Shown here piece after piece: positions 9,058 through 18,139 of a DNA stretch of 64,000 nucleotides. A model generated the notes under the pieces. It was given only the letters and a program-made list of their open reading frames with translations. It was not told where the DNA came from and did not search any database. A program made the translations under genes and the position numbers. The stretch's first letter is position 1, and each line of letters opens with the position of its first letter. The DNA comes from Mycobacterium sp. E183 (GTDB lineage: Bacteria; Actinomycetota; Actinomycetes; Mycobacteriales; Mycobacteriaceae), in contig NZ_LZJN01000142.1 of assembly GCF_001667735.1 (NCBI RefSeq), forward strand, positions 92,186-156,185, written 5' to 3'.

Positions 9058-10260
9058 GTGACGACGAGCACCGATAGCCATGTGCGATTCGACCCGTACG
9101 ACGTCGAGCTGATCGCCGATCCGTACCCCATGTTCAAGCGCCTGCGTGACGAGGCGCCGCTGTATTACAACGCCGAATACGATTTCTACGCGCTGAGCCG
9201 ATTCGCGGATGTAAACAAGGCAATCATCGACCACGGCACTTACAGCTCCGCAAGGGGCGTGATCATGGAACTGATCAAGGCCAACCTCGAGATCCCGTCG
9301 GGGATGCTGATCTTCGAAGACCCGCCGATCCACGACGTGCACCGCAAGCTGCTGTCGCGCATGTTCACCCCCCGAAAGATCGCCGCGCTCGAGCCGATGA
9401 TCCGAGAGTTCTGCGCACAAGCGCTCGATCCGCTGGTGGGGTCGGGGCGGTTCGACTTCGTCACCGACCTGGGCGCGATCATGCCGATGAAGGTGATCAG
9501 CGCGTTGCTCGGCATCCCCGAAGAAGATCAGGAATACATCCGCGATCGCGGCAATGCTCAGTTGCGCACCGAGCCCGGTAAGCCGATGAGCGCCGCCGAG
9601 CACGGCCTCTCGGTGGGCGAGCAGTTCGAGGCCTACATCGACTGGCGCGCCGACAACCCGTCGGACGACATCATGACCGAGCTGCTCAACGTCGAATTCG
9701 TCGACGAGACCGGGACCACGCGGCGGCTGAGGCGCGAAGAAATCCTGGTGTACCTCAACGTGGTGGCGGGGGCCGGCAATGAAACGACCACGCGCCTGAT
9801 CGGTTGGGCCGGAAAGGTTCTCGCCGAGCACCCGGAGCAGCGCCGTGAACTCGTCGAAAACCCCGCACTGATCCCGCAGGCCATCGAGGAGTTGCTGCGC
9901 TTCGAGCCGCCCGCGCCGCACATGGCGCGTTATGTCACGCGCGACGTGAGCCTCTACGACCAGACGGTGCCGGAGGGCAGCGTAATGCTGATGCTGATCG
10001 GTGCTGCGTGCCGCGACGAGCGGCAGTTCGGCCCCGACGCAGGCGAATTCAACATTCATCGTCCCGCCCGTCCGCACCTCACGTTCAGCGTGGGCGCCCA
10101 CTTCTGCCTGGGTTCGGCGCTGGCGCGGCTGGAAGGCCGCGTCGCCCTCGAGGAAATCCTCAAGCGCTTCCCGCAGTGGGAGCCCGATCTGGCCAACGCA
10201 ACACTCAGCCCGACGTCGTCGGTCCGGGGCTGGGAAACTCTGCCCACCGTGGTGCCCTGA
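9058..10260 (+). CDS. Cytochrome P450
   Basis: P450 of 400 residues. It has the I-helix AGAGNETT, the ExxR motif in EELLRFEPPAP, and the haem-binding FSVGAHFCLGSALARLE with axial Cys350. The GTG at 9058 was chosen because of an excellent ribosome binding site (GGAGGG, 5 bases upstream) and because the protein then begins in the usual way (FDPYDVELIADPYPMFKRLR). It is the first gene of a six-gene run. Its stop overlaps the next ATG (ATGA), so it is translationally coupled to a mycofactocin-type SDR. The natural role may be hydroxylation of a hydrophobic substrate whose alcohol the SDR then oxidises. Confidence 0.94.
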   Translation: MTTSTDSHVRFDPYDVELIADPYPMFKRLRDEAPLYYNAEYDFYALSRFADVNKAIIDHGTYSSARGVIMELIKANLEIPSGMLIFEDPPIHDVHRKLLSRMFTPRKIAALEPMIREFCAQALDPLVGSGRFDFVTDLGAIMPMKVISALLGIPEEDQEYIRDRGNAQLRTEPGKPMSAAEHGLSVGEQFEAYIDWRADNPSDDIMTELLNVEFVDETGTTRRLRREEILVYLNVVAGAGNETTTRLIGWAGKVLAEHPEQRRELVENPALIPQAIEELLRFEPPAPHMARYVTRDVSLYDQTVPEGSVMLMLIGAACRDERQFGPDAGEFNIHRPARPHLTFSVGAHFCLGSALARLEGRVALEEILKRFPQWEPDLANATLSPTSSVRGWETLPTVVP

Positions 10261-11096
10261 TGACCGGCCGGGTCGAGGGCAAGGTCGCGTTCGTCAGCGG
10301 CGCCGCCCGCGGCCAGGGCCGCAGCCATGCGGTGCGCTTGGCGCAGGAGGGCGCCGACATCATCGCGGTCGACGTCTGCGGGCCGATCGAGAACCTGGCC
10401 TACCCGCACTCGGTGCCGGAAGACCTGGCCGAGACGGCCGACTTGGTGAAAGCCCACGACCGTCGCATCGTCACCGCGCAGGTGGACGTCCGCGACTACG
10501 AGGGCCTGCGGTCCGCGCTGGACGACGGTGTGGAACAGCTCGGGCGGCTCGACATCATCGTCGCGAACGCGGGCGTGGGCACCGACGGCAGGAAGCTGCA
10601 CAAGATCCGCGAGAACGTCTGGCAGGACATAATCGACATCAACCTGACCGGCGTCTGGCACACGGTCAAAGCGGGCGTCCCGCAGATTCTTTCGGGCGGC
10701 CGCGGCGGGTCGATCGTGCTCACCAGCTCGGTCGGCGGGCGCAAGGCGTACCCGAATACCGGCCACTACATCGCGGCCAAACACGGCGTCATCGGCCTGA
10801 TGCGCGCCTTCGCCGTCGAGCTCGGCCAGCACATGATCCGCGTCAATTCGGTGCTACCCACCCAGGTCAGCACCACGATGGTGATGAATGACAACACGTT
10901 CCGGCTCTTCCGCCCCGACCTGGAGAATCCGGGGCCGGAGGACTTCGCCCCCATCTCGCAGATGATGCACACGCTGCCGGTGCCCTGGGTGGAAGCCGCG
11001 GACATCAGCAACGCGGTCCTGTTCCTCGCCTCTGACGAATCGCGTTATGTCACTGGCGTTTCGCTTCCCGTCGACGCGGGCAGCTTGCTCAAGTAG
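10260..11096 (+). CDS. Mycofactocin-coupled SDR family oxidoreductase
   Basis: Short-chain dehydrogenase of 278 residues. Its N-terminus GRVEGKVAFVSGAARGQGRS matches the mycofactocin-dependent (carveol-dehydrogenase-like) SDR subfamily, whose tightly held NAD is recycled by the mycofactocin system. The cofactor loop SGAARGQG, NAG (IIVANAGVG), the catalytic Ser in LTSSVGG and the Tyr-x3-Lys in HYIAAKHG are all present. An insertion between strand 2 and helix 3 (IENLAYPHS...) is typical of the subfamily. It is coupled to the P450 by a 1-base overlap and is expected to oxidise the alcohol made upstream. Confidence 0.9.
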   Translation: MTGRVEGKVAFVSGAARGQGRSHAVRLAQEGADIIAVDVCGPIENLAYPHSVPEDLAETADLVKAHDRRIVTAQVDVRDYEGLRSALDDGVEQLGRLDIIVANAGVGTDGRKLHKIRENVWQDIIDINLTGVWHTVKAGVPQILSGGRGGSIVLTSSVGGRKAYPNTGHYIAAKHGVIGLMRAFAVELGQHMIRVNSVLPTQVSTTMVMNDNTFRLFRPDLENPGPEDFAPISQMMHTLPVPWVEAADISNAVLFLASDESRYVTGVSLPVDAGSLLK

Positions 11097-11125
11097 CGCC
11101 AATACAAGAGAAGTTGGAGAAGCCG

Positions 11126-12094
11126 ATGCCCGAATACGACTACGAAGAGATGAAGAAGGAAGCCGAGCCGTACATCAAGTTCGAGAAGGACAAGAAGAGC
11201 CGGATCGCCTATATCACGTTCAACCGCCCCGAGGAGCTCAACTCCACGACCTTGGGAATGCGTCAGAACTACGCCGACCTGATCCACAAGTGCAACGTGG
11301 ACGACGACGTCAAGGTCGTCGTGATCCGCGGCGAGGGAGAGGATTTCGGCAGCGGCGGCGACCTGCCCGAGCAGCGGGGCATGCTGGAAAATCCCGGCAT
11401 GCCGCTGCTGCACGAACTGGCGATCAACGACGACGACGTGAAGTACCCGCCCGGCGGATCGTATCGGTACCTGTCCACCGTCACCGACTTCTACGCGAAG
11501 GCCCGTGCGGGCAACCGGCCGCTTCAGGAACTGCGCAAGATCAGCATCATCGAGGCCAAGGGCTACTGCTACGGCTGGCACTTCTACCAGGCCGGCGATG
11601 CCGACCTGGTGATCGCCTCGGACGACGCCCTCTTCGGGCACCCGGCCTTCCGTTACGTGGGTTGGGGCCCGCGCCTGTGGTGGTGGGCCGAGACAATGGG
11701 CCTGCGCAAGTTCTCCGAGATGCTCTTCACCGGAAGACCATTCAGCGCCAAAGAGATGTACGAGTGCGGCTTCGTCAACAGCGTGGTGCCGCGGGAGAAG
11801 CTGGAAGCAGAGACGCTGAAATACGCGATGGCGTGCTCCCGCTCTCGCCCGACCGACACGGTCGCCGTGCAGAAGACGTTCCTGGAGCTCTACAAGCAGC
11901 ATAAGGGCGAATACTTCGGCAGCCTGCTCACCGGCATGGTCGAAGGCATGCTGCCGATGATCGCCAACGACGCCGAGGAAGTCGACCTGACCGCCGGAAC
12001 CTTCGAGAAGGGCCTCAACAACGTCGTCAAGGACAACGACCTGAACTTCCCGCCGGAGTGGCGCCTGAGCCGCTCGGGTCGCGCGAAGCCCTGA
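11126..12094 (+). CDS. Enoyl-CoA hydratase/isomerase (crotonase) family protein
   Basis: A 322-residue crotonase-fold protein. The first oxyanion-loop segment is VVVIRGEGEDFGSGGDLPEQ, and the second is EAKGYCYGWHFYQAGDADLVIAS. FGHPAF and the Trp-rich GWGPRLWWWAETMG are unusual, so it belongs to a divergent subgroup and may not be a simple hydratase. ATG 11126 was chosen over the TTG at 11114 because GGAGA lies 5 bases before it. It sits between the SDR and the CoA transferase in the P450 operon, where it could act on a CoA ester. It is more distantly similar to the two crotonases at 42148 and 49306. Confidence 0.85.
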   Translation: MPEYDYEEMKKEAEPYIKFEKDKKSRIAYITFNRPEELNSTTLGMRQNYADLIHKCNVDDDVKVVVIRGEGEDFGSGGDLPEQRGMLENPGMPLLHELAINDDDVKYPPGGSYRYLSTVTDFYAKARAGNRPLQELRKISIIEAKGYCYGWHFYQAGDADLVIASDDALFGHPAFRYVGWGPRLWWWAETMGLRKFSEMLFTGRPFSAKEMYECGFVNSVVPREKLEAETLKYAMACSRSRPTDTVAVQKTFLELYKQHKGEYFGSLLTGMVEGMLPMIANDAEEVDLTAGTFEKGLNNVVKDNDLNFPPEWRLSRSGRAKP

Positions 12095-12110
12095 CCTTCG
12101 GGGAGCTCGC

Positions 12111-14444
12111 ATGTCGGCGCTGACGGGTTTCCGGGTGATTGAGCTGGCCGGATCCGTAGCGGTCGAGTACTGCGGAAAACTGTTGGCCGACTTCGGCGTC
12201 GAGATCATCAAGGTCGAGGCTCCGGAGGGCGGCAGCCCGACGCGGGCGATGGCCCCCATCCTGGCCGACGGGTGCGACGGCAGCGGGCTGTTCGCGTACC
12301 TGAACACCAACAAAAGGTCTGTCGTGCTCGATCGCGGTACCGCTTGCGGCGCCGAGTCCCTGCACAAGCTCATCGGCACCGCCGACGCGGTCATCGGAGA
12401 TGGTGCTACCGACTGGTCCGCCCAGTATCCGGATGTGGTGTTCTGCTCGATCGCGCCGTTCGGACGGGGCGCGCCACCCGAATCCGCCAATGCCAAGAGC
12501 ATCAACGTGTTCCATGCCAGCGGTTGGGGCTACCACACGCCCAGTCACCCGGATCTCAGCAAGCCGCCACTGCAGGGGCCCGGCCGGTTCCTCGCCGACT
12601 ACGAAGCGGGGCTGGATGCCGCGCTCTGCGTGACCGCGTCCCTATTCGGGCGACTGCACAGCGGTCGAGGCGAGTCCATCGACATCTCCGGGCACGCGGT
12701 GCTGGCCTCCCGCGCCGACTGCATTCTGGGGCGATTCATCACCGGGGAGGTGACCGCCGCGGGTCACCGCGGCGACTTCGACCAAGCAGGCCCCGCAGCG
12801 TTTTTCGGGTGCGCCGATGGCTTCGTCTACCTCTACATGACCAGCCGCGCCCACTGGCTCGGCCTGAAAGAACTGATGGGTCAACCCGGCTGGCTGGCTG
12901 CTTTCGAGGATGACTGGCTGGAGTTCTTCGTGACCGCCGAGAAGGTTGCCGCATTCCATCGCGGCTTCGCGGCATGGATTCGGGACCTTGCCAAGGACGA
13001 CGCCTCCGACCGGGCCCAGCGACTGGGGGTGCCGCTGGTGCCGGTGAACGACGCCGCGAACCTTCATGACTCGCCGCAATACCGGCATCGCGGCTTCTTC
13101 CAGTGGGTGCGCCACCCGGTGCTGGGCGACGCGGCATACCCGACGGTGCCGTACGCGCTCAGCGCGTCACCGGCTCGAATCACCGATCCCGCACCGACGC
13201 TCGGTCAGCACACGCGGCGGGTGCTGGACCGCATCGATTCGGTGCGGCCGCGGCCGCAGGTCGCGTCGCCGCAGTTGAAGCCCCCGATGATTCCGCGGGG
13301 CGGGCCGCTGGAGGGGGTGCGGGTCGTCGAGCTCACCAAGGTGTGGGCCGGCCCGTATGCCGGCAAGCTGCTCGCGATGCTGGGCGCCGAGGTCGTCAAG
13401 ATCGAAACCGCGGGCAGCCCCGAGGAGATGCGCGCTTACGGCGGCACCGACATCAACCACGCGCCGTACTTTCTGAGCATCAACCCCGAAATCCTCAGCG
13501 TGGACCTGGACATCAAGTCCGCCGAGGGCATGTCGCGGCTGCGGGAGCTGATCGGCCGCAGCGACGTCGTGCTCAACAACCTTCGCCCGGGCGCGATGGA
13601 ACGCCAGGGCCTGGGGTACGCGCAACTGAGGGAGATCAAACCGGACATCATCTCGGTGTCGATCAAGATGTGGGGCAACGACGGGCCACTGGGCCACCAA
13701 ACCGGTTACGCGCCCTGCTTCGCCGCCCTGGCGGGGCTGGCCTCGCTGGTCGGCTACCGCGGCGGCCCGCCGCTTGGAACCAGCATGCGTTACGGCGATT
13801 CGACCGTCGGAGCGGCGGCCGCGTACGCCGCCGTGGTCGCGCTGCTTCATCGTGAACTGACCGGCGCAGGCCAATTCGTCGACATATCAGCGGTGGAGAC
13901 CCTGTCGTCCATGATCGGCGACCGGCTCCTCGAGCAAGCGCTGACCGGCCGTCGCCTCGAGCCCAGCGGCAACGATCATCCGGACATGTGCCCGCACGGC
14001 TGCTACACGTGCGCGGACGGTGCCTGGATTGCCGTGGCGGTCACCGACGACGCGCAATGGCGGGCGTTGTGCGAGGTGCTCGGCGCCGAGTCGCTCGCAA
14101 GCGAGGGCCGTTACGCGCGCATGGACCAGCGGCGGCACCACGCCGAGACGCTCGATGCATGTCTTACCCAACTCACCCGACGCCATGACGCCGAGCGCCT
14201 GGCGCAGCGCCTGCGCGCGGCCGGGGTTCCGGCCGGCAAGAGCGCCACCTCGCTCGACGTGATCAGTGATCAACGGCTGTGGGACCGCGAGCTGTATCGA
14301 TTCGTCAGCGATCATCGTGAGGGCCAGCGCCCGATCGTCGGGCCGTCCTGGCGGATGGCCCGCAGCCAGGCGCGCATCGCCCGCGGCGCGCCGGACCTGG
14401 GCGAGCACACCGAGTATGTGCTGCACGGGATACTGGGCGCATGA
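12111..14444 (+). CDS. Double-domain family III CoA transferase (CaiB/BaiF type)
   Basis: A 777-residue protein made of two family III CoA-transferase domains in tandem. The first begins LTGFRVIELAGSVAVEYCGK and the second LEGVRVVELTKVWAGPYAGK (about residue 398). Each carries the strand-turn-helix start and the EIIKVE / EVVKIE segment. The usual length is about 400 residues, so this is a fusion of what is elsewhere a homodimer or heterodimer. It would move CoA onto a pathway acid. Its stop overlaps the start of the following SDR by 4 bases. The second half has the better-kept family motifs, and the first may be structural. Confidence 0.9.
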   Translation: MSALTGFRVIELAGSVAVEYCGKLLADFGVEIIKVEAPEGGSPTRAMAPILADGCDGSGLFAYLNTNKRSVVLDRGTACGAESLHKLIGTADAVIGDGATDWSAQYPDVVFCSIAPFGRGAPPESANAKSINVFHASGWGYHTPSHPDLSKPPLQGPGRFLADYEAGLDAALCVTASLFGRLHSGRGESIDISGHAVLASRADCILGRFITGEVTAAGHRGDFDQAGPAAFFGCADGFVYLYMTSRAHWLGLKELMGQPGWLAAFEDDWLEFFVTAEKVAAFHRGFAAWIRDLAKDDASDRAQRLGVPLVPVNDAANLHDSPQYRHRGFFQWVRHPVLGDAAYPTVPYALSASPARITDPAPTLGQHTRRVLDRIDSVRPRPQVASPQLKPPMIPRGGPLEGVRVVELTKVWAGPYAGKLLAMLGAEVVKIETAGSPEEMRAYGGTDINHAPYFLSINPEILSVDLDIKSAEGMSRLRELIGRSDVVLNNLRPGAMERQGLGYAQLREIKPDIISVSIKMWGNDGPLGHQTGYAPCFAALAGLASLVGYRGGPPLGTSMRYGDSTVGAAAAYAAVVALLHRELTGAGQFVDISAVETLSSMIGDRLLEQALTGRRLEPSGNDHPDMCPHGCYTCADGAWIAVAVTDDAQWRALCEVLGAESLASEGRYARMDQRRHHAETLDACLTQLTRRHDAERLAQRLRAAGVPAGKSATSLDVISDQRLWDRELYRFVSDHREGQRPIVGPSWRMARSQARIARGAPDLGEHTEYVLHGILGA

Positions 14445-15205
14445 CGGCGACACTTGCACGTACCGCGGCCCTGGTCACCGGCGCCAGCAGCGGGATCGGC
14501 GCCGCGACGGCGAAGGCGCTGGCCGCCGAGGGCGCGGCGGTGGCCCTGCTCGCGCGCCGCGCGGACCGGCTCGCGGAACTGAAAGCCGACATCGAATCCA
14601 CCGGGGGCACAGCGCTTGCGGTGACCGCCGACGTCACCGATGCCGAACAGGTGTCGGCGGCCGTCCAGCGCGCGGTGACGGAGTTCGGCCGGCTGGACAC
14701 GGTGGTGAACAACGCCGGGTTGATGCAGTCCGGCCCCGCGGCCGAGGCGTCGCTGCGCGATTGGGACGCCATGTTGACGGTGAACGTGCAAGGGGTCCTG
14801 TACGTCAGTCGAGCGGCGCTCCCGCACCTGATCAACGCCGCGGCCGACTCACCGCGCGGTGTCGCCGATCTGGTCACCATCAGCTCGACGGCCGGTTGGG
14901 TCGCCCGGCCCAACACGGCCGTCTACTCGTTGACGAAGTTCGGTGTGAATGCTTTCAGCGAGGGCATTCGGCAAGAGGTGCTCGGCCAGCGGGTGCGTGT
15001 CGGCGTCGTCGGCCCCGGAACGGTCGACACCGAGATCTTCGGTCACCTGGCCGAATCGTCCCGGGAAGCGTTCGAGCGCCAGACCGCGGGCATGGTCAAG
15101 TTGCGGCCCGAAGACATCGCCGACGCGGTGCTGTTCATGGTGACTCGTGATCGCCGGGTGGCGGTCAACCACATGCTGGTGCGTGCGGCCGAACAAACCT
15201 GGTAG
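14441..15205 (+). CDS. Short-chain dehydrogenase/reductase
   Basis: Classical SDR of 254 residues. It has TGASSGIG (about residues 14-21), NNAG, the catalytic Ser in ISSTAG and YSLTK (Tyr-x3-Lys). The basic residues RRADR after the second strand suggest NADP(H). It follows the CoA transferase with an ATGA overlap and belongs to the same operon. The reaction may be reduction or oxidation of a CoA-bound or free keto/hydroxy intermediate. Confidence 0.9.
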   Translation: MTATLARTAALVTGASSGIGAATAKALAAEGAAVALLARRADRLAELKADIESTGGTALAVTADVTDAEQVSAAVQRAVTEFGRLDTVVNNAGLMQSGPAAEASLRDWDAMLTVNVQGVLYVSRAALPHLINAAADSPRGVADLVTISSTAGWVARPNTAVYSLTKFGVNAFSEGIRQEVLGQRVRVGVVGPGTVDTEIFGHLAESSREAFERQTAGMVKLRPEDIADAVLFMVTRDRRVAVNHMLVRAAEQTW

Positions 15206-15209
15206 TCGG

Positions 15210-16487
15210 TTGAATTCGCATTGGGCTGTGGGCGACCACTACGGGTTGGCGTTTCCGGCCGACGCGGCGGCGCTGCACACCGGCGGTGCGCGCTTTCTCA
15301 CCGAGGCGTTTCTGGCATCGGGAGCGATGCGGGACAACAGTGTCAGTCGCGTCACCGGTTTCCGCGAGGTGACCGGGGGCAGCACCGGCCGGAAAGTCGC
15401 GCTCTCGGTCGAATACGCCCAGCCCGCACCGAACCTGCGCACGGATTTGTTCGTCAAGTTCTCGCGTGACTTCGACGAGCCGGCGCGCGATCGCGGCAAG
15501 ACACAGATGGAGCCGGAGGTGCGGTTCGCCGCACTGTCGAGGGCGCCGGGTTTTCCGATCGCGGTGCCCGAGCCGCAATTCGCCGACTATCACCGCCATA
15601 CCGGCACCGGGATCCTGATCAGCAGGCGGATTCGATTCGGCGAGAACGGAATCGAGCCCCATTACCACAAGTGCCTCGACTACGAGATGCCCCGGCCCTT
15701 GGAGCATTACCGGGCATTGCTCACCGCGCTGGCCCGGCTCGCCGGGACCCACCGGTCCGGGCGGTTGCCGGCGGCATTGACCGAACACTTTCCGCTGGAC
15801 GTGGCCGCGGCGACGGTGGGGGAGCGTGCGCCGCTGTCGGCGGACAAGCTGGAACGCCGACTGGAAGAGCTGGCCGAATTTGCGCGGGCCCATAGCGGAT
15901 TGCTGCCGGCCGGTTCGGCGGAATTGACGGCCCGCCTGCGTGACGACGTGCCGCGGTTCGCGGACCACGAGCACGAGATCACCCGCCTTCTGGCCGGCGA
16001 CTCCGACTATGTCGCGCTGTGCCATTGGAACGCCAACATCGACAACGCGTGGTTCTGGCGCGACACGGGCGGCGTTCTGCGCTGCGGCCTGATGGATTGG
16101 GGGTGCGTCGGGCAGATGAACCTGGGCATGGCGATCTGGGGAGCCATGTCGGGCGCCGAAACCGATTTGTGGGCAGCCCATCTCGACGAACTGCTACGGC
16201 TGTTCGCGACCGAGTTCCGTCGTTGCGGTGGGCCGGAACTCGATCCGGTTCGGTTGCGCCGGAACACCTTGCTCTACGCGGCGACCATGGGCGTTGCCTG
16301 GCTCCTTGGTGTGCCGGGAATGATCCGGAAACGCTTCGAGGCCATTCCGAACAGCCGCACGCATCCCCTGATCCGCGACGACGAGAGCGTGCGGGCACCG
16401 CTGCAGATGCTGTCGAACCTTCTGTTCGTGTGGGAACGGCATCGCGTGGCCACGCTGCTCGATGACGCACTCGCCGATGGCGATTGA
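15210..16487 (+). CDS. Phosphotransferase-like (APH/ChoK-type) protein, last gene of the P450 operon
   Basis: A 425-residue protein of the aminoglycoside-phosphotransferase-like kinase superfamily. The catalytic-loop region reads CHWNANIDNAWFW. The usual HxD....N motif here is H-W-N....N, so the expected catalytic Asp is replaced by Asn. The metal-binding Asp is kept in GLMDWGCVGQMN. The start is uncertain: TTG 15210 gives the full N-terminus 4 bases after the SDR stop but has only a weak ribosome binding site. Relatives occur next to acyl-CoA dehydrogenases and SDRs in mycobacteria, and their role is not established. The active-site change makes kinase activity doubtful. Confidence 0.75.
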   Translation: MNSHWAVGDHYGLAFPADAAALHTGGARFLTEAFLASGAMRDNSVSRVTGFREVTGGSTGRKVALSVEYAQPAPNLRTDLFVKFSRDFDEPARDRGKTQMEPEVRFAALSRAPGFPIAVPEPQFADYHRHTGTGILISRRIRFGENGIEPHYHKCLDYEMPRPLEHYRALLTALARLAGTHRSGRLPAALTEHFPLDVAAATVGERAPLSADKLERRLEELAEFARAHSGLLPAGSAELTARLRDDVPRFADHEHEITRLLAGDSDYVALCHWNANIDNAWFWRDTGGVLRCGLMDWGCVGQMNLGMAIWGAMSGAETDLWAAHLDELLRLFATEFRRCGGPELDPVRLRRNTLLYAATMGVAWLLGVPGMIRKRFEAIPNSRTHPLIRDDESVRAPLQMLSNLLFVWERHRVATLLDDALADGD

Positions 16488-16883
16488 GCTACGGCTCATC
16501 GTCGTCGCCATCTCGAAGCATCGGGTGCTGAAAAGTGTTGGTGCGGGGCTGACCGCGGTCCAAGCGCGTGGGCGGATCGAGGCGGCCGCCGCCTCGCAGC
16601 TGCCGGGCAGCGCCCACGACGACCGCAGCCACCATTCCGCGCGCTACCCAGCCTGCGGCCCTCGCCATTCCTCACCCCCCCGGCCGGCTCAGCAAGGGGA
16701 CCGGAATACGAGTCTCGACTGGAAAATCGCCCGAAGGGACACCACCGGGGTCGACGGCGGCCACGGACTTCGTTCGAGTGGGATCTGTGATTTTGGCCCG
16801 GGTCGGATAGCTCAGCGTCACTGTTAAAGACGACGCCGCGGACATCGTGGGTTCATTCCCTGCTGACGAACGGAGTTGGGACA
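16488..16883. other. Gene-free stretch of 396 bases
   Basis: No convincing coding frame was found. The short open frames here have no ribosome binding site and no recognisable protein pattern. The right end (16801-16868) holds a tRNA-like relic listed separately, and GGAGTTGGG before 16884 is the ribosome binding site of the transporter gene. Confidence 0.5.
16801..16868 (+). pseudogene. tRNA-like relic
   Basis: TAGCTCAG at 16808 resembles the D-arm (A box) and GGTTCATTCC at 16850 the T-arm (B box) of a tRNA, at about the right distance (42 bases). GTCGG (16802-16806) can pair with CTGAC (16863-16867) as part of an acceptor stem. The D-stem, anticodon stem and outer T-stem pairs do not form well, so this is at best a decayed tRNA gene, and it may be coincidence. 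Confidence 0.25.
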
Positions 16884-18074
16884 GTGGAGAACAACAACAA
16901 GGGCCCGGCCGGCGGTAAGGACCTCGCCGATCGGGGCCATCACCGCCGCGTGGGTCGCCCGCACCGCGACGAGGAAGGGGCGATCGCGGCCGCCGAAAAC
17001 GCCGCGGCGCGACTACGATCGGACAGCCACCCGTTCGGTACCCGGGGTCAACGATTCGATCGGCGTTCGCCGTTCTATCTGGGGCTGACGGCCTCGGCCG
17101 GTGTGGCAGTCACCTATGGGGCGGTGCGGATGCTCGGGGCAGCGTCCTCGGTTCTGGTCTTGATCGGGGCGGCGATATTTTTTGCCCTCGGGCTTGAGCC
17201 TGCGGTGTCTGGGCTAGTGAACCGCAAACTGCCGCGCTGGGCCGCGGTAAGCCTCGTGGTCGTGACCGTGTTTGGGGTCCTCGCCGGTGCCGTGGCGGCG
17301 GCGGTCCCCCCGCTGGTGCAGGAAGCCCGTCAATTCGTCGAGCAGGTCCCACATTTTCTTCAGCAGGCACAGAGCCGCTCCACCGTGATCGGGGGACTAA
17401 ACGAGCGCTTCCATGTTCAACAGCGGATCGGCGACATGCTCCACAATTCGGGCTCGCCAGCCGTTGGGGGCCTCCTCAAGGCCGGGGAGACCATCTTCGG
17501 AGCACTGTCACACGTCGGGATTGTGGCCGTGCTCACCGTCTACTTTCTGGCCGAACTGCCGCGGATCCGATCGACCATGTATCGGTTGGTCCCGAAGTCG
17601 CGGCGACCGCGCGCGATCCTCATCGGCGACGAGGTGATGGCGAAGTTCGGTGACTACGTTTTCGGCAATGTGCTGACCTCTGTCATCGCCGGGGCGGCAA
17701 CGTTCGCATGGTGCTTCGTCCTGCATGTTCCATATGCGGTGCTGCTCGGGCTGTTCGTCGCGATCATCGATCTATTCCCCTATGGGTCAACGGTCGGCGG
17801 GTTTGTGGTCGCGCTGGTGGCGCTGACGGTGTCCATCCCGGTCAGTATCGCCACTGTGGCTTTCTACGTCGCCTTCCGGTTGGCCGAGGACTACCTGTTG
17901 ACGCCCAAGATCATCGGGCGTGCGGTGAGAGTGCCCGGAGGAGTGACCGTGTTCGCCGTTCTCATCGGCGCGGCGCTGCTCGGGGTAGTAGGGGCGTTGG
18001 TCGCGATACCCGTCGCCGCGGCAGTCCAGCTTCTGGTTTCGGAACTCCTCTTTCCGACGCTGGATGAAGCATGA
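16884..18074 (+). CDS. AI-2E family transporter (membrane permease)
   Basis: Integral membrane protein of 396 residues. A hydrophilic, Arg-rich N-terminus of about 65 residues precedes a hydrophobic hairpin (FYLGLTASAGVAVTYGAV and the next segment). A long amphipathic loop with VEQVPHFLQQAQSRS follows, then 4-5 further membrane segments. The layout and the conserved motif region around AIIDLFPYGSTVGG and EDYLLTPKIIGRAV are those of the AI-2E/UPF0118 exporters. The family exports varied small molecules or ions (Na+/H+ in some members), and the substrate here is unknown. The GTG start has a GGAG 10 bases upstream. Confidence 0.88.
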   Translation: MENNNKGPAGGKDLADRGHHRRVGRPHRDEEGAIAAAENAAARLRSDSHPFGTRGQRFDRRSPFYLGLTASAGVAVTYGAVRMLGAASSVLVLIGAAIFFALGLEPAVSGLVNRKLPRWAAVSLVVVTVFGVLAGAVAAAVPPLVQEARQFVEQVPHFLQQAQSRSTVIGGLNERFHVQQRIGDMLHNSGSPAVGGLLKAGETIFGALSHVGIVAVLTVYFLAELPRIRSTMYRLVPKSRRPRAILIGDEVMAKFGDYVFGNVLTSVIAGAATFAWCFVLHVPYAVLLGLFVAIIDLFPYGSTVGGFVVALVALTVSIPVSIATVAFYVAFRLAEDYLLTPKIIGRAVRVPGGVTVFAVLIGAALLGVVGALVAIPVAAAVQLLVSELLFPTLDEA

Positions 18075-18139
18075 TGGGGTCCGCCCCACCGGCGCGTGGC
18101 CCGGACCGTCCCATGCGGCTCGACATTTCGGCCGATGAG

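Noticed and set aside
8872..10101. Open frame antisense to the P450 gene
   Set aside because: Composition is shadow-like and the sense strand carries a complete P450 with all motifs.
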